The notes under the pieces were generated by a model that did no database searches, had not been told where the DNA came from, and worked only from the letters and a program-made list of their open reading frames with translations. DNA of 40,892 nt. Source: Comamonadaceae bacterium. GTDB lineage: Bacteria > Pseudomonadota > Gammaproteobacteria > Burkholderiales > Burkholderiaceae_C. This document shows, in pieces, positions 40,288 to 40,892 of the stretch (its first letter is position 1; each line of letters begins with the position of its first letter). The position numbers and the translations under genes were made by a program. The stretch is taken from the NCBI GenBank assembly GCA_025356545.1, contig JANXSU010000133.1:1-40892 (forward strand), read 5' to 3'.

Positions 40288-40892
40288 TCAGAAGCCAACC
40301 GGGTAGCCGTCCTTGCGGTGGTCTGATGCGGCGATATAGCCGTGCTCGGTTTTCATGGCCATTTGGGCACAGCCGAACTCAGTGTCAAAGCGTGGGGACA
40401 CCTTGACCGGGTGACCGCGTTGGATCAAGCCTTCAATCGCCTCGGGCGAGAAGTTCCACTCCACCGCCACGCCGTGGTTGTCGTCCATCACGCGCCAGCG
40501 TGGGGCGTCGCTGGCGACCTGGGGGTTCTGCCCATGGTCGGCCACGCGCACCGTCACCTGCACATGGCCTTGCGCCTGCATGGAGCCGCCCATGACACCA
40601 AAGCTCATCAGCGGCGCGCCGTTACACGTGAGGAAGCCCGGAATGATGGTGTGCGAGGGCCGCTTGCCCGGGGCCACTTGATTCGGGTGGCCCGGCTTGA
40701 GGTTGAAGCCCCAGCCCCGGTTTTGCAGGGCGATGCCGGTGTTGGGCACGACCACGCCCGAGCCAAAACCTTTGAAGTTGGACTGGATGAAGGAGATCAT
40801 CATGCCGTTTTTGTCCGCCGCCGTGAGGTACACCGTGCCGCCGTTGTGGGGTGAACCCGCGCGGGCCGGGGCGGCGCGATCCGGGTCGATCA
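40288..40892 (-). CDS. Gamma-glutamyltransferase family protein (partial, C-terminal part)
   Basis: About 201 residues of the small-subunit end of a gamma-glutamyltransferase; the start lies beyond the window. The visible frame begins IDPDRAAPARAGSPHNGGTV, then YLTAADKNGMMISFIQSNF; the Thr in HNGGTVYL aligns with the autoprocessing nucleophile. GSGVVVPNTGIALQNRGWGF, RPSHTIIPGFL and SFGVMGGSMQAQGHVQV match the YwrD/GGT-like bacterial subgroup. These Ntn hydrolases cleave gamma-glutamyl or related amides, and substrate is unknown. The gene ends five bases before the rplM promoter -10 box. Confidence 0.9.
   Translation of the reverse strand, partial: IDPDRAAPARAGSPHNGGTVYLTAADKNGMMISFIQSNFKGFGSGVVVPNTGIALQNRGWGFNLKPGHPNQVAPGKRPSHTIIPGFLTCNGAPLMSFGVMGGSMQAQGHVQVTVRVADHGQNPQVASDAPRWRVMDDNHGVAVEWNFSPEAIEGLIQRGHPVKVSPRFDTEFGCAQMAMKTEHGYIAASDHRKDGYPVGF

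Noticed and set aside
1-40892. tRNA, rRNA, CRISPR or prophage content
   Set aside because: Gaps were read for cloverleaf ends, repeat-spacer patterns and phage genes; nothing convincing was seen, though a covariance-model search was not possible.

Overview
The window looks like chromosomal DNA of a betaproteobacterium, order Burkholderiales, most likely family Comamonadaceae (Rhodoferax/Polaromonas/Limnohabitans-like). This rests on the style of the ribosomal proteins L13 and S9, SlmA beside ArgB, a Burkholderiales-type H-NS, ErpA next to a bactofilin, and overall codon use. No rRNA, tRNA, CRISPR array, phage gene or complete insertion sequence was seen. Every gene except the first is on the minus strand, so the regions below run opposite to transcription.

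1-8240: fatty-acid beta-oxidation. A TetR-type regulator (7443-8150) starts a tight run: acyl-CoA dehydrogenase, FadN-type fused 3-hydroxyacyl-CoA dehydrogenase/crotonase, thiolase, a crotonase with an isomerase-like active site, and a hotdog thioesterase. A second hotdog thioesterase (99-524, plus strand) converges on it. Three copies of a ~55-bp palindromic repeat lie in the gaps; the first is nested in an element with inverted ends.

8244-11058: a fumarylacetoacetase-family hydrolase, a short-chain dehydrogenase remnant that has lost its catalytic middle, slmA (nucleoid occlusion) and argB.

11055-25422: a surface polysaccharide (O-antigen or capsule) locus. In transcription order it has rfbB, rfbD, rfbA, rfbC (dTDP-L-rhamnose), manC (GDP-mannose), a flippase, a methyltransferase, a membrane O-acyltransferase, three family-2 glycosyltransferases, an epimerase/reductase, a small initiating phosphoglycosyl transferase, an H-NS-like protein and a WbpM/CapD-type dehydratase. 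No Wzy polymerase or WaaL ligase is visible.

25448-37294: a type I secretion locus directly upstream of rfbB. In transcription order it has a ~934-residue S-layer/RTX-like secreted protein, a trypsin-like protease with a Calx-beta domain and no signal peptide, a 74-residue DUF6447-like protein, two unrecognised proteins (about 170 and 201 residues), two different full-length ABC transporters in tandem, an HlyD-type adaptor and a TolC-type outer membrane channel. Hairpins separate the two presumed cargo genes from the secretion genes. A perfect 14-bp inverted repeat covers a consensus -10 box and the start codon of the first secretion-side gene. The layout resembles the Caulobacter S-layer arrangement, where an RTX-type surface protein is exported by a type I system and held by O-antigen. 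I infer that the secretion and polysaccharide genes build one cell-surface layer.

37588-40892: conserved housekeeping genes erpA, a bactofilin, a membrane coiled-coil protein, and rpsI-rplM with its own promoter and a strong terminator. The 3' end of a gamma-glutamyltransferase gene runs off the window edge.
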